From assembly GCA_001657395.1 (NCBI GenBank), contig LYSY01000006.1, positions 1 through 64,000 of the forward strand: a stretch of DNA of 64,000 nucleotides. Direction: 5' to 3'. Position 1 is the stretch's first letter, and each line of letters starts with the position of its first letter. The position numbers were made by a program, and so were the translations under genes. Of this stretch, positions 8,461-16,472 are shown piece by piece. The notes under the pieces are model-generated. The model saw only the letters and a list, made by a program, of their open reading frames with translations. It did not search any database and had not been told where the DNA came from. Source of the stretch: Rhodospirillales bacterium BBD 1991-14 (GTDB lineage: Bacteria; Pseudomonadota; Alphaproteobacteria; Kiloniellales; Kiloniellaceae).

Positions 8461-8865
8461 ATGCAGTTTCAGCCGCCGCGCCCGCGAAACGACGATGAGC
8501 GAATCCTCCCGCTCATCAACATCGTTTTCCTGCTGCTGATCTTCTTCATGCTTGCGGGACGTTTTTCTGCCACCGATCCGTTCCGGATCACGCCGCCTCA
8601 GTCGGTGAGCGAGGGACCGGCGGCAACGCAGGATCTCGTTGTTCAGATGGCGGCTGACGGACGCCTGGCTGTGAACGGCGGGCTCCTTGACGAGACTGCC
8701 CTGAAGGCGCAGGTGGCGCAGCGTCTTGCCGGTGCAGCGGGCTTGCAGGTTCGGCTGAAAGCGGACGGCGGGGCCACTGCCCTGCAGGTCGTCGCGGTGA
8801 TGGAACTGCTGCGCGAAGCGGGGGTCGAGCAGCTGCAGCTTTTGACCGTGGGGTCGGAGCCGTGA
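8461..8865 (+). CDS. ExbD-like subunit with Asn replacing the channel Asp
   Basis: A 134-residue ExbD-family protein with an N-terminal membrane helix (ILPLINIVFLLLIFFMLAG, residues 15-33) and a periplasmic domain. Aligned on the P-L-I-[D/N] pattern with its neighbour, residue 20 is Asn (codon AAC) where ExbD and TolR have the essential proton-carrying Asp. The rest of the helix is well conserved, so the gene does not look decayed. It may form a mixed ExbD dimer in which only one chain carries protons. It overlaps tonB by four bases. Family membership is clear, the functional effect is inferred. Confidence 0.88.
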   Translation: MQFQPPRPRNDDERILPLINIVFLLLIFFMLAGRFSATDPFRITPPQSVSEGPAATQDLVVQMAADGRLAVNGGLLDETALKAQVAQRLAGAAGLQVRLKADGGATALQVVAVMELLREAGVEQLQLLTVGSEP

Positions 8866-9992
8866 TGCGGGTCGCGAAACGGCACTGGGCCTTTGCGCTC
8901 TCGGCGGCCTTGCTGCTGCACCTGGGTCTTGCCGCCGCGATCCTCTGGCAGATGCCGACGTCCGGCGCGCGGGGGAGCGGTGTCGGCGGCATCGCGGTTT
9001 CCCTCGGTCAGGCCGGCGGGGCGCCGGGCAGCCCGATGCCTGCGGAGGCCGAACTGCCGGAGGCAGAGACGGCGGCCAGTCCCGAGGAGGCTGCCGCCGT
9101 ACCGGCGGAGCTCGCCGCGGAGGTCCCACCCCAAGCGGCGCCCGAACCCGTGATCGAAGCGGTCGAGGTCGACGACGCGCGACCCGAAGAGACCGTAACG
9201 TCAGCGGAGCCGGTTGCGGATTTGAAAGGCGTGGAAAGCGTCGACGTACCGACCGAGGTCGCGGCAGTCCCTGTCGAGGCCGCAGAGACCTCGCCCCCGC
9301 TCGAAACCGCGGAAGCCGCAGCGGCGCCCGTCGCCGTGGAGGAAGCTGCGCCCCTTGAAGCCCAAAGCGTTGAACCACAACAAGAAGCACTGGCCGCTGC
9401 TGTCGCCGTGCCGCCGAAGCCGCAGCGCAAGCCTGTGCCGCCACAGCGTGCCGCCAGGGAGCCGGTGCCGGCGAAGAGCGTCCAGGCGGTGCAGTCTCAG
9501 GCGGCGCAGTCTCAGGTTGCCCGGTCGCCGGCATCTCCGGTAAGTCAGGCTGTGCGGAAAACGGAAACGGCCGCTCCTCCGAAAGCGAACACCGCCGCAG
9601 ACACTGCAACGACGGCACCGGCAGGCGCGGGCGGCCGCTCGGGGACCCAGGCAAGCCCGGACGCCGGCGATGCAACAGCCGCCAGCGCCGGCGGCCAGCC
9701 GGCCGCAACCCCTGACTACATGGCCGAGCTTCTGGCCTGGCTGGAGCGGCACAAGAAGTATCCGCGCCGTGCCCGTCTGCGAGGGCAGGAGGGGACGGCA
9801 TTTCTCTACTTCGTGGTGGACCGCGACGGCCGGGTCCTCGATTTCAGCATCAAGCAGACCTCCGGGCACACAGTGCTGGACCGGGAGGCGAAGGACATGA
9901 TCGAGCGGGCCCAGCCCCTGCCGCGGTTCCCGGACCACATGGCCGGCGCCCTGCTTGCCCTGGTGGTGCCGGTGGATTTCTCCCTGCGCTGA
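8862..9992 (+). CDS. tonB: TonB energy-transducing protein
   Basis: A 376-residue TonB that links the ExbB/ExbD motor to outer-membrane receptors. A cytoplasmic/membrane anchor lies near residues 8-30 (FALSAALLLHLGLAAAILW). Residues about 60-280 form a low-complexity Ala/Pro/Glu/Val-rich spacer that becomes Gln/Lys/Pro-rich, long enough to cross the periplasm. The C-terminal domain begins near residue 288 with YMAELLAWLERHKKYPRRAR and contains GTAFLYFVVDRDGRVL and DREAKDMIERAQPLPRFP. The start is GTG 8862 or ATG 8865, overlapping the preceding stop. It most likely serves the heme receptor just downstream. Confidence 0.93.
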   Translation: MMRVAKRHWAFALSAALLLHLGLAAAILWQMPTSGARGSGVGGIAVSLGQAGGAPGSPMPAEAELPEAETAASPEEAAAVPAELAAEVPPQAAPEPVIEAVEVDDARPEETVTSAEPVADLKGVESVDVPTEVAAVPVEAAETSPPLETAEAAAAPVAVEEAAPLEAQSVEPQQEALAAAVAVPPKPQRKPVPPQRAAREPVPAKSVQAVQSQAAQSQVARSPASPVSQAVRKTETAAPPKANTAADTATTAPAGAGGRSGTQASPDAGDATAASAGGQPAATPDYMAELLAWLERHKKYPRRARLRGQEGTAFLYFVVDRDGRVLDFSIKQTSGHTVLDREAKDMIERAQPLPRFPDHMAGALLALVVPVDFSLR

Positions 9993-10068
9993 GCCGGGGT
10001 GGATCAGGCAGCGCTTTGAATGATCGCGTAAGGATGCGGAACAGGTCTCTTACAATCGCAAGGCGTTA

Positions 10069-10089
10069 TGAGAATGAGAGTCATTTGCA
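10069..10089. promoter_or_regulatory. Fur-box-like operator upstream of hemP and heme receptor
   Basis: An imperfect palindrome with core GAATGAGAGTCATTTGCA at 10069-10089 and an AT-rich surround, the best Fur-box match of the four in this window. It lies about 78 bases before hemP and is positioned to control hemP, the receptor and probably hmuTUV. Confidence 0.7.
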
Positions 10090-10166
10090 AATATGGAGAA
10101 GATGCGCTATTAGCCTTTGTTCATCAAAGACTTTCCGCCGCTTGGTCGAGGGGGAAGCCGGAGTTC

Positions 10167-10367
10167 ATGGGGCAAAGCAAGGACCCAACGCAGAAGCCAG
10201 GAGGGCAGGTGCCGATGACGCGCTCAGTGCCGGGAGGCCGCTTTGCGGTCCGGCGCGTGTCCAGCAGCGATCTCTTTGCCGGCGCCAAGGAGGTCATCGT
10301 CACGCACGGCGGTGAGGACTATCGCCTGCGTCATACCAGCAAGGGAAAACTGATTCTGACGAAGTAG
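10167..10367 (+). CDS. hemP: HemP-family heme-uptake protein
   Basis: A small 66-residue protein whose C-terminal half carries the HemP signature: VSSSDLFAGAKEVIVTHGGEDYRLRHTSKGKLILTK with the final RxTSxGKLILTK typical of the family. Members are found next to heme receptors and are needed for, or regulate, expression of heme uptake in some alpha- and betaproteobacteria (HmuP/HemP). The ATG at 10167 is preceded by a GGGGGAAG tract; the longer upstream frame would read through the operator. Position between the Fur-like box and the receptor fits a role in receptor expression. Confidence 0.88.
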   Translation: MGQSKDPTQKPGGQVPMTRSVPGGRFAVRRVSSSDLFAGAKEVIVTHGGEDYRLRHTSKGKLILTK

Positions 10368-10542
10368 CACCTGAACAGAGAACAAAGCTCATAACCACGA
10401 AGACAGCCCGGGACGATAGCGAGTCCGCCATGCGGTTGTTGAGAGATATGACAGAGGTCCAAGCCAGCCACCGAAAGTCGCTCCGGCGCATGGCAGCCAG
10501 CCAGGACGCACCTTCGCAAAGAAGGCAGCAGAGGGGGTTGGA

Positions 10543-12723
10543 ATGGCATTGCCAAGGACGAGCTGCGCGGTGGCAGCACTTTTACTTGCGGTTACGAACC
10601 CGACGGCGGTGATGGCCCAGACGGGTGAGGAGGCGGCGGCCTCGCCAGGCGAGGCCGCAACGGGCGAGACGCCAGCGGGTGAGACGCCAGCGGGTGAGAT
10701 GGCGGAAGGAACGACAGGTCAGCCGGTGCAGATGGATGCGATTTCGGTGACGGCAACGCGCAATCCGATCCGTGCTTTCGAGTATCCGGGCATGGTGACG
10801 GTGATCGACCGCGAGCAGATTCAAACTCTGCAGCCTTCGACGCCCGACGACGTCCTGCGCTTCGTGCCGAACGTCGAGTTCACCGGCGGCCCCCGCCGCA
10901 CCGGCGAGGTGCCCAGCATTCGCGGCTTCGACGGTCCCGATGTGGTGGTTCTCTTCGATGGCGCGCGGCAGAACTTCGGATCGGCGCACGACGGACGTTT
11001 TTTCATCGACCCCAGTCTGCTAAAGCAGGTCGAGGTTTTGCGGGGGCCGGCCTCCTCGCTTTACGGCAGCGGCGGCACCGGCGGCGTTATTGAGTTCCGC
11101 ACGGTGGACGCGGGCGACCTGCTGGCACCCGGCGAAACTCTCGGCGCCTCCGTCTCCGCCGGCTACCAGAGCGTCAACCGGGAACAGCTGGGAACCTTCA
11201 CGGCCTACACCACCCCGATGGAGGGGCTGGATCTCATCGGCAGTATCACCAGGCGCGATTCCGGGTCCATCGAACTCGGCGACGGAAACGAACTCGATGC
11301 GACGGACGACGAGATCATTTCCGGCCTCGTGAAGGGCAGCTACGGCTTTGCCGACCATCACCGCGTCGAGGGCTCTGTCGTTGCCTTCAACAACGATGCG
11401 CAGGAGCCGAACAACGGCCAGGATCCGGACGCCGACGATGTGGTCGACAAGGACATTCGCTCGACCACCTACCGCGCGGCCTACAGCTACAAGAACCCGG
11501 ACGATAACCTTTTCGATCTGGATTTCCTGACCTACTACACGGACTCCCAGGCCGACGAGGTTCGTCTCGACGAGCTGGGCCTGGGGCCGACCGGCGAAGT
11601 GCTGAAACGCGATGTCGACACCATCGGCTTCCGCCTCGACAACCGCTCCCGGGTGGAGTTCGCCGAAGACATCGTCACCACCTTCACCTACGGCGGGGAG
11701 TTCTATCGGGACGAACAGGACGGCGCGGCGGGTTCCGGGGAGCGTGACGGCGTTCCCGATGCCGACGCGGACTTTTACGGCATCTATGCGCAGGCCGAGA
11801 TCACGGTGACCGAGCCTTTCGGTGTCATTCCCGGTGACCTGCTGATCATTCCCGGCATCCGCTACGACGACTTCAGCGTATCGAGCTCGGTTGCTGATGG
11901 TGACACCAGCGAAGACGAGATCTCGCCGCGTATCGGTGTCAGCTACCTGCCGAACGACTGGCTGATGGTCTTCGCCAACTACGCCCATGCATTCCGTGCG
12001 CCGACCTTCGACGAGCTGTTCCTGACCGGTGTGCACTTTCGAATCGGTCCGGGCGTCAATCGGTTCATCCCCAACCCAGACTTGAAGCCACAGACGACCC
12101 GCACCGTCGAATTCGGCGGCGGGCTGGATTTCGATAGGGTTTTCACAAGGAACGACCGCTTCCAGGTGAAGGCCTCGCACTTCCGCATCTGGGGTGATGA
12201 CTTCATCGATCTGTCGGTTAATCAGCCGGCATTCCCCGCGTGTCTGGGAGCCGGTCCCGGCGGCTGCGACGGCACGACGGAGGTGGACAATGTCTCCGAG
12301 GCGGAGCTCTGGGGCACGGAGGTCGAGGCCTCCTACGAGATCGACCGCTTCCTGTTCTCTTTCGGCTTCTCCACCATCGACGGAGAAGACGCGGATACAG
12401 GCGACAAGCTGGGTTTGCTGACGCCCGACCAGTACACCCTGAATACGGCGGTCAAGCTGCCGGAGATCGATTCCATCGTCGGCTGGCGGCTGCTGGTGGC
12501 CGACACCTTCGACAAGGTTGATAACCCCGATGAGGAGCGTTCCGGCTATGCCGTCAACGACTTCTACTTCGCCTGGCAGCCTTCCGACGGACTGCTTCAG
12601 GGGCTTCGGCTCGACCTCGGCGTCGACAACGCCTTCGACAAGAACTATTCGCGGGTCTTTACCGACTCGAAGGAGGCGGGCCGCAGCTTCAAGGGTTTGG
12701 TCAGTTACTCCCTCAACTGGTGA
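10543..12723 (+). CDS. hmuR: TonB-dependent heme/hemoglobin outer-membrane receptor
   Basis: A 726-residue outer-membrane receptor. Residues 1-26 form a signal peptide (cleavage near VMA-Q), followed by an unusual PAGETPAGE-rich linker, a TonB box near MDAISVTATRNP, a plug domain (VTVIDREQIQTLQPSTPDDVLRFVPNV, then VLRGPASSLYGSGGTGGVIEF) and a beta-barrel ending in ...LVSYSLNW with a terminal aromatic residue. The FRAP motif near residue 484 and the NPDLKP motif near residue 510 flank a His in TGVHFRIG, the arrangement of bacterial heme receptors. It precedes hmuTUV. Heme rather than siderophore as ligand is well supported by context and motifs. Confidence 0.9.
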   Translation: MALPRTSCAVAALLLAVTNPTAVMAQTGEEAAASPGEAATGETPAGETPAGEMAEGTTGQPVQMDAISVTATRNPIRAFEYPGMVTVIDREQIQTLQPSTPDDVLRFVPNVEFTGGPRRTGEVPSIRGFDGPDVVVLFDGARQNFGSAHDGRFFIDPSLLKQVEVLRGPASSLYGSGGTGGVIEFRTVDAGDLLAPGETLGASVSAGYQSVNREQLGTFTAYTTPMEGLDLIGSITRRDSGSIELGDGNELDATDDEIISGLVKGSYGFADHHRVEGSVVAFNNDAQEPNNGQDPDADDVVDKDIRSTTYRAAYSYKNPDDNLFDLDFLTYYTDSQADEVRLDELGLGPTGEVLKRDVDTIGFRLDNRSRVEFAEDIVTTFTYGGEFYRDEQDGAAGSGERDGVPDADADFYGIYAQAEITVTEPFGVIPGDLLIIPGIRYDDFSVSSSVADGDTSEDEISPRIGVSYLPNDWLMVFANYAHAFRAPTFDELFLTGVHFRIGPGVNRFIPNPDLKPQTTRTVEFGGGLDFDRVFTRNDRFQVKASHFRIWGDDFIDLSVNQPAFPACLGAGPGGCDGTTEVDNVSEAELWGTEVEASYEIDRFLFSFGFSTIDGEDADTGDKLGLLTPDQYTLNTAVKLPEIDSIVGWRLLVADTFDKVDNPDEERSGYAVNDFYFAWQPSDGLLQGLRLDLGVDNAFDKNYSRVFTDSKEAGRSFKGLVSYSLNW

Positions 12724-12760
12724 TCAGGAGGCGGCGGGTTTGCGCCGGAACGGTGTCCAT

Positions 12761-13672
12761 ATGAGCATAGACGTCCTGCGTCGTGGTTTTCTCCGGGCGG
12801 GCTTCGCATCCCTTGTGCTGTTTCTGGCGGCACTGCCCACGCAGCCGGTCTTCGGAGAGGCAGGGGCGGAGGATGGCAGCCGTGTTGTCTCCGTCGGCGG
12901 CTCGATCACCGAGATCATCTACGCGCTGGGGGCGGGGGACAGGCTGATCGCTGTGGACAGCACCAGCCTGCATCCGCCGGAGGCGCGTGAGCATCCGGAC
13001 GTCGGCTACATGCGCCGGCTTTCCGCTGAGCCGATCCTCGCCATGAAGCCGACCCTGCTGCTGGCCGTCGAGGATGCGGGACCTGCCACTGTCCTCGACC
13101 AGCTTCGCGCCGCCGGCACCGAGCTGGTCATCGTACCGGACGACCCCTCGCCCGAAGGCGTACTGAAGAAGATAAACGTCATCGCAGAAGCCCTCGATCT
13201 CGAAGAAGAAGGTCGGGCGATTTCCGATCGCCTGCGGCAGGATCTCGTGCGTCTCGGCGAGGCTCTCGAAGATGTCGAACGCACGCCCTCGGTGCTCTTT
13301 CTGCTCTCCATCGGGCGGGGCGCACCGCTGGCGGCCGGGCAGGACACCTCGGCGGCCAGCATCATCGGCCTCGCCGGCGGCCGCAACGCGATCGATGCCT
13401 TCGAGGGCTATAAGCCCCTCTCTCCGGAGGCTATGGTCGGTGCCGAACCGGATTTTCTTCTGGTGACGGATCGCACTCTGGATCTGCTCGGCGGGACGCA
13501 GGAGTTGCTCTCGCGGCCTGAGATCGCGGCGACGCCCGCCGGTCGCGAGGCAAGGCTGATCACCATGAACGGCCTGCTCCTTCTGGGCTTCGGGCCCCGC
13601 ACGCCTGAGGCCATCCGCAATCTCGCGGCCGGTCTGCATCCGGAGTTGTCGATTCCTTCGTCAGCCAACTGA
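12761..13672 (+). CDS. hmuT: Heme ABC transporter periplasmic binding protein HmuT
   Basis: A 303-residue binding protein of the helical-backbone (cluster A-II) type that carries heme through the periplasm. The start at 12761 gives a signal peptide (LRRGFLRAGFASLVLFLAALPTQPVFG-EA). The two lobes are visible, beginning with RVVSVGGSITEIIYALGAGDRLIAVDSTSLHP and later LLSIGRGAPLAAGQDTSAASIIGLAGGRNAI. The Tyr in DVGYMRRLSAEPILAMKP sits where HmuT proteins carry a heme ligand. It lies between the receptor and permease genes, with short spacers. Confidence 0.9.
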   Translation: MSIDVLRRGFLRAGFASLVLFLAALPTQPVFGEAGAEDGSRVVSVGGSITEIIYALGAGDRLIAVDSTSLHPPEAREHPDVGYMRRLSAEPILAMKPTLLLAVEDAGPATVLDQLRAAGTELVIVPDDPSPEGVLKKINVIAEALDLEEEGRAISDRLRQDLVRLGEALEDVERTPSVLFLLSIGRGAPLAAGQDTSAASIIGLAGGRNAIDAFEGYKPLSPEAMVGAEPDFLLVTDRTLDLLGGTQELLSRPEIAATPAGREARLITMNGLLLLGFGPRTPEAIRNLAAGLHPELSIPSSAN

Positions 13673-13678
13673 CGCTCC

Positions 13679-14770
13679 GTGGCGATGGATGTAGCGGTCG
13701 ATATCGGCCAGGCAGCGGAACGGCAGACGCGGCGGTCGAGATACGCCCTCACCGCCTTCGCCACCGTTCTGCTGGCCGCGTTCTTCTTCGCGGTGGGCTA
13801 CGGCGCCGTTGCCATCGCGCCATTGGAGACGTTCGCCATTTTTCTGAGCCAGATCGGCCTCGACGTCTTGGGCGGCTACGAAGGGGTACAGGAGATGGTG
13901 CTGCTGGCCATTCGTCTGCCCCGGGCGATCCTGGCCCTCCTGGCCGGTGCGGCCTTGGCTGTTGCCGGCGCCGCGCTGCAGGGGCTTTTTCGCAACCCCC
14001 TGGCCGATCCCGGCCTTATCGGCGTCTCCACCGGCTCGGCGCTTGCCGCGGGTACGGCCATCGTGTTTGGCGGTGCGCTGCTGGGTGTTCTTCCGGTCTG
14101 GCTGAGCGCGGCGATCCTGCCGCTGGCCGCCTTTCTCGGCGGTCTCGCCACGACCCTGGTGGTCTACCGCATCGCCAGCCGTGACGGCCGCACCGAGGTC
14201 GCCACCATGCTGCTGGCCGGTATCGCGCTCAACGCGCTGGCGGCAGCGGGGATCGGCATGCTGGTCTTTGTGAGCGACGACCAGCAGCTCCGCGATCTGC
14301 AGTTCTGGCTGCTCGGCGGTCTTGGCGGTGTGACCTGGAACAGCCTGCTCTCGGCGGCCCCCCTGATCCTGGTGCCGACACTTCTCCTCGCGCTGTTTTC
14401 ACGTCAGCTGAACGCGCTCCTTCTCGGCGAAACGGAGGCCACCCACCTCGGCTTCGACGTGGAGCGCACCAAGCGCTTGATCATCGTGCTGGCGGCTCTT
14501 GCCGTCGGGGCCTCGGTGGCTCTGACCGGGGTCATCGGCTTCATCGGCCTGGTGGTGCCGCATCTGGTGCGCCTGATGATCGGCCCGGACCACCGCACCC
14601 TGCTGCCGGCATCGATCCTCTTAGGCGCGGCGTTGCTGCTGCTGGCCGATCTGGTTGCGCGGACCATTGTGCTGCCGGCGGAACTGCCCGTCGGTATTCT
14701 GACGAGCTGCATCGGCGGACCGTTCTTTCTCTGGCTGCTGATCCGCCGTCGCGGCCTGGGGATGTGGTGA
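13679..14770 (+). CDS. hmuU: Heme ABC transporter permease HmuU (FecCD family)
   Basis: A 363-residue inner-membrane permease of the BtuC/FecCD family that forms the heme channel. About ten hydrophobic segments are visible, with family motifs RLPRAILALLAGAALAVAGAALQGLFRNPLADPGLIGVSTGSALAAG and, near the C-terminus, GFIGLVVPHLVRLMIGPDHRTLLPASILLGA. The frame starts at GTG 13679 or ATG 13685, six bases after hmuT, and its stop overlaps the hmuV start, so the three genes are likely translated together. Confidence 0.93.
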   Translation: MAMDVAVDIGQAAERQTRRSRYALTAFATVLLAAFFFAVGYGAVAIAPLETFAIFLSQIGLDVLGGYEGVQEMVLLAIRLPRAILALLAGAALAVAGAALQGLFRNPLADPGLIGVSTGSALAAGTAIVFGGALLGVLPVWLSAAILPLAAFLGGLATTLVVYRIASRDGRTEVATMLLAGIALNALAAAGIGMLVFVSDDQQLRDLQFWLLGGLGGVTWNSLLSAAPLILVPTLLLALFSRQLNALLLGETEATHLGFDVERTKRLIIVLAALAVGASVALTGVIGFIGLVVPHLVRLMIGPDHRTLLPASILLGAALLLLADLVARTIVLPAELPVGILTSCIGGPFFLWLLIRRRGLGMW

Positions 14771-15576
14771 TGCTGAGCGCCTCGGCCCTGCGATACCGCT
14801 ACGGATCCAAGCCGATCCTCTCCGGCGTTTCCCTCTCCGTCCGGCCCGGCGAGGTGCTCGCCATCATTGGCCCGAACGGCGCCGGAAAGTCGACCTTGCT
14901 GCATCTGCTGTCCGGCGCCACGAAGCCGCAGGACGGCGACGTCAGCCTCGACGGGCGGCCCCTGCGGCAGTGGCGGCCGGCGGCGCTGGCCCGGCGGCGG
15001 GCCGTCCTGCCCCAGGCGCCGCTCCTGAGCTTTCCCTTCCGCGTGCTCGACGTGGTCATGCTGGGCCGCAGTCCCTATGCCGGACAGGTGGAGCGGCAGG
15101 AGGACCTGCGGATCGCGGCGGCGGCTCTGAGGGAGGCCGATGTCGAACACCTGGCCGAGCGCATCTATCCGACGCTTTCCGGTGGGGAGCGGCAGCGGGT
15201 GCAACTGGCCCGCGTGCTCGCCCAGGTCTGGCCGGCCGGCGCGGAAGGGCGCACGGATGAGCCAGAGGGCCTCCGCAGCCGTTATCTGCTGCTCGACGAG
15301 CCCACCAACAACCTCGACATCGCCCACCAGCAGACGGCGCTGGCCGCGGCCCGACGCCTGACCGGCCACGGTCACGGCGTACTGACCGTCCTGCACGATC
15401 CCAACCTGGCCGCGCTCCACGCCGACCGCATCTGCATCCTGCAGGGCGGGGCGATCGTGGCTGAGGGGGCACCCGATGCCGTCATCACCGAGCGCAATCT
15501 CGAAGCGGCCTTCGGCCTGCGCGTCACGGTGATGCGCCACCCCGCCAACGGCCGTGCCGTCATGGTGCCGGCGTGA
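14770..15576 (+). CDS. hmuV: Heme ABC transporter ATP-binding protein HmuV
   Basis: A 268-residue ATPase that powers HmuU. Walker A is GPNGAGKST near residues 37-45, the Q-loop glutamine lies in VLPQAP, the signature is LSGGERQRV, Walker B is YLLLDEPTNNLD and the switch His is in TVLHDPNLAALHADR. The insert between signature and Walker B (VWPAGAEGRTDEPEGLRS) is a usual HmuV feature. The chosen ATG at 14770 overlaps the hmuU stop; GTG codons at 14764 and 14767 are alternatives. Confidence 0.93.
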   Translation: MLSASALRYRYGSKPILSGVSLSVRPGEVLAIIGPNGAGKSTLLHLLSGATKPQDGDVSLDGRPLRQWRPAALARRRAVLPQAPLLSFPFRVLDVVMLGRSPYAGQVERQEDLRIAAAALREADVEHLAERIYPTLSGGERQRVQLARVLAQVWPAGAEGRTDEPEGLRSRYLLLDEPTNNLDIAHQQTALAAARRLTGHGHGVLTVLHDPNLAALHADRICILQGGAIVAEGAPDAVITERNLEAAFGLRVTVMRHPANGRAVMVPA

Positions 15577-15636
15577 TTGCGGGGTTTCACAGATACCAAG
15601 CACAGCAACCCCTTATCCGGATCACTGGAGGATTGC

Positions 15637-15948
15637 ATGTACATCGCCATGAACCGCTTTCAGGTGCGCCACGGCCACGAAGCCGAATTTGAGGAGGTCT
15701 GGAAAGGCCGCGACAGCCGGCTGAAGGACGTGCCCGGCTTCGTCGAGTTCCACCTGCTCAAGGGACCCGAGCATGAGGATTACCGGCTCTACTCCTCCCA
15801 CACCCTCTGGGCCACGCGCGAGGACTTCGAGGCCTGGACGAAGTCGGAAGCCTTCCGAGACGCGCACCGCTCCGCCGGTGGAAACCGACACATGTACCTC
15901 AACGGCCCCCACTTCGAGGGCTTCGACGTGGTCCAGCATATGAAGTAG
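15637..15948 (+). CDS. IsdG/HmoA-type heme-degrading monooxygenase
   Basis: A 103-residue ferredoxin-like protein of the antibiotic-biosynthesis-monooxygenase superfamily. Asn6 (MNRFQV), Trp67 (EAWTKS) and His77 (RDAHRS) fall at the positions of the IsdG Asn-Trp-His catalytic set, so opening of the heme ring with release of iron is the likely reaction in the cytoplasm. The ATG at 15637 follows a TGGAGGA ribosome-binding site at 15625-15631. It is the last gene of the heme operon and provides the step after HmuTUV import. Alphaproteobacterial relatives are named HmuQ or HmuD; I have not assigned a symbol. Confidence 0.85.
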   Translation: MYIAMNRFQVRHGHEAEFEEVWKGRDSRLKDVPGFVEFHLLKGPEHEDYRLYSSHTLWATREDFEAWTKSEAFRDAHRSAGGNRHMYLNGPHFEGFDVVQHMK

Positions 15949-16002
15949 GAAGCGCCCTACGGTGGATAGGTCAGCCTGTGGGGCGCGGCCTCCTCATCGT
16001 CT

Positions 16003-16215
16003 TCAAAGACCAGGCATCATTGTGCTGGCCAATATGCCGGCGATGGCACGTCGTTGCTCGACCGGGAGAGATTCGATGGCGTTCCACGCCTCCCGCACCA
16101 GATCGGGATCGGCAGCCGCGGCTTGAACGGTGCGGGCGATGGGGTGCCCAACACCGAGAACCTGCTCGATGGCATTGACGATGACTGGAATGTTCGTGGA
16201 ATCGAAGGCTCGCAT
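16003..16215 (-). CDS. Small protein of unknown function, end of zinc operon
   Basis: A 70-residue protein I do not recognise. It is predicted mostly helical, with segments such as IVNAIEQVLGVGHPIARTVQAAAADPDLVREAWNAI and a hydrophobic C-terminus (AIAGILASTMMPGL). There are no Cys residues and one internal His. Its ATG shares a base with the stop of the preceding 85-residue gene, a strong sign that it is translated as the last cistron of the zur-COG0523-nifU-thrS operon. No function is proposed beyond a link to zinc limitation. Confidence 0.6.
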   Translation of the reverse strand: MRAFDSTNIPVIVNAIEQVLGVGHPIARTVQAAAADPDLVREAWNAIESLPVEQRRAIAGILASTMMPGL

Positions 16216-16472
16216 CAGCTTGCTCGTCCTGACGGCGCAGAACTGGTATTCGTTCCACCGGTCTCCTGCTCCGCCTGCTCGAACCAGCCGATTACGCGCG
16301 CAAGATGGGCCTCTCCCCAGGTCGCAATGAACTTCTGCGTGTGGTGGTCAGCCGGGTCGCGAAGCGCCGCGAGACGTTGTTCGACATAGGCCTGGGTGAG
16401 CGGGATGCCGCAAAGCACAGTGATGCAATGCTTCCAGTCGTCGTAAGTCGTCAGAGATTGCATTACGGTCAC
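16215..16472 (-). CDS. Small protein of unknown function downstream of thrS
   Basis: An 85-residue soluble protein with a distinctive aromatic and His-containing middle: [17 protein letters not shown], then [39 protein letters not shown] recall similar small proteins next to alternative threonyl-tRNA synthetases but cannot name a family. It starts at GTG 16472, overlapping the thrS stop by four bases, so it is translationally coupled to thrS. The two Cys (positions about 16 and 21) and the adjacent His residues could bind metal, but this is speculative. Confidence 0.65.
   Translation of the reverse strand: MTVMQSLTTYDDWKHCITVLCGIPLTQAYVEQRLAALRDPADHHTQKFIATWGEAHLARVIGWFEQAEQETGGTNTSSAPSGRAS

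Noticed and set aside
15952-15986. GCGCCC/GGGCGC pair between the heme monooxygenase and the small zinc-operon gene as a bidirectional terminator
   Set aside because: The loop is 23 bases and there is no T-tract on either side, so support is too weak.
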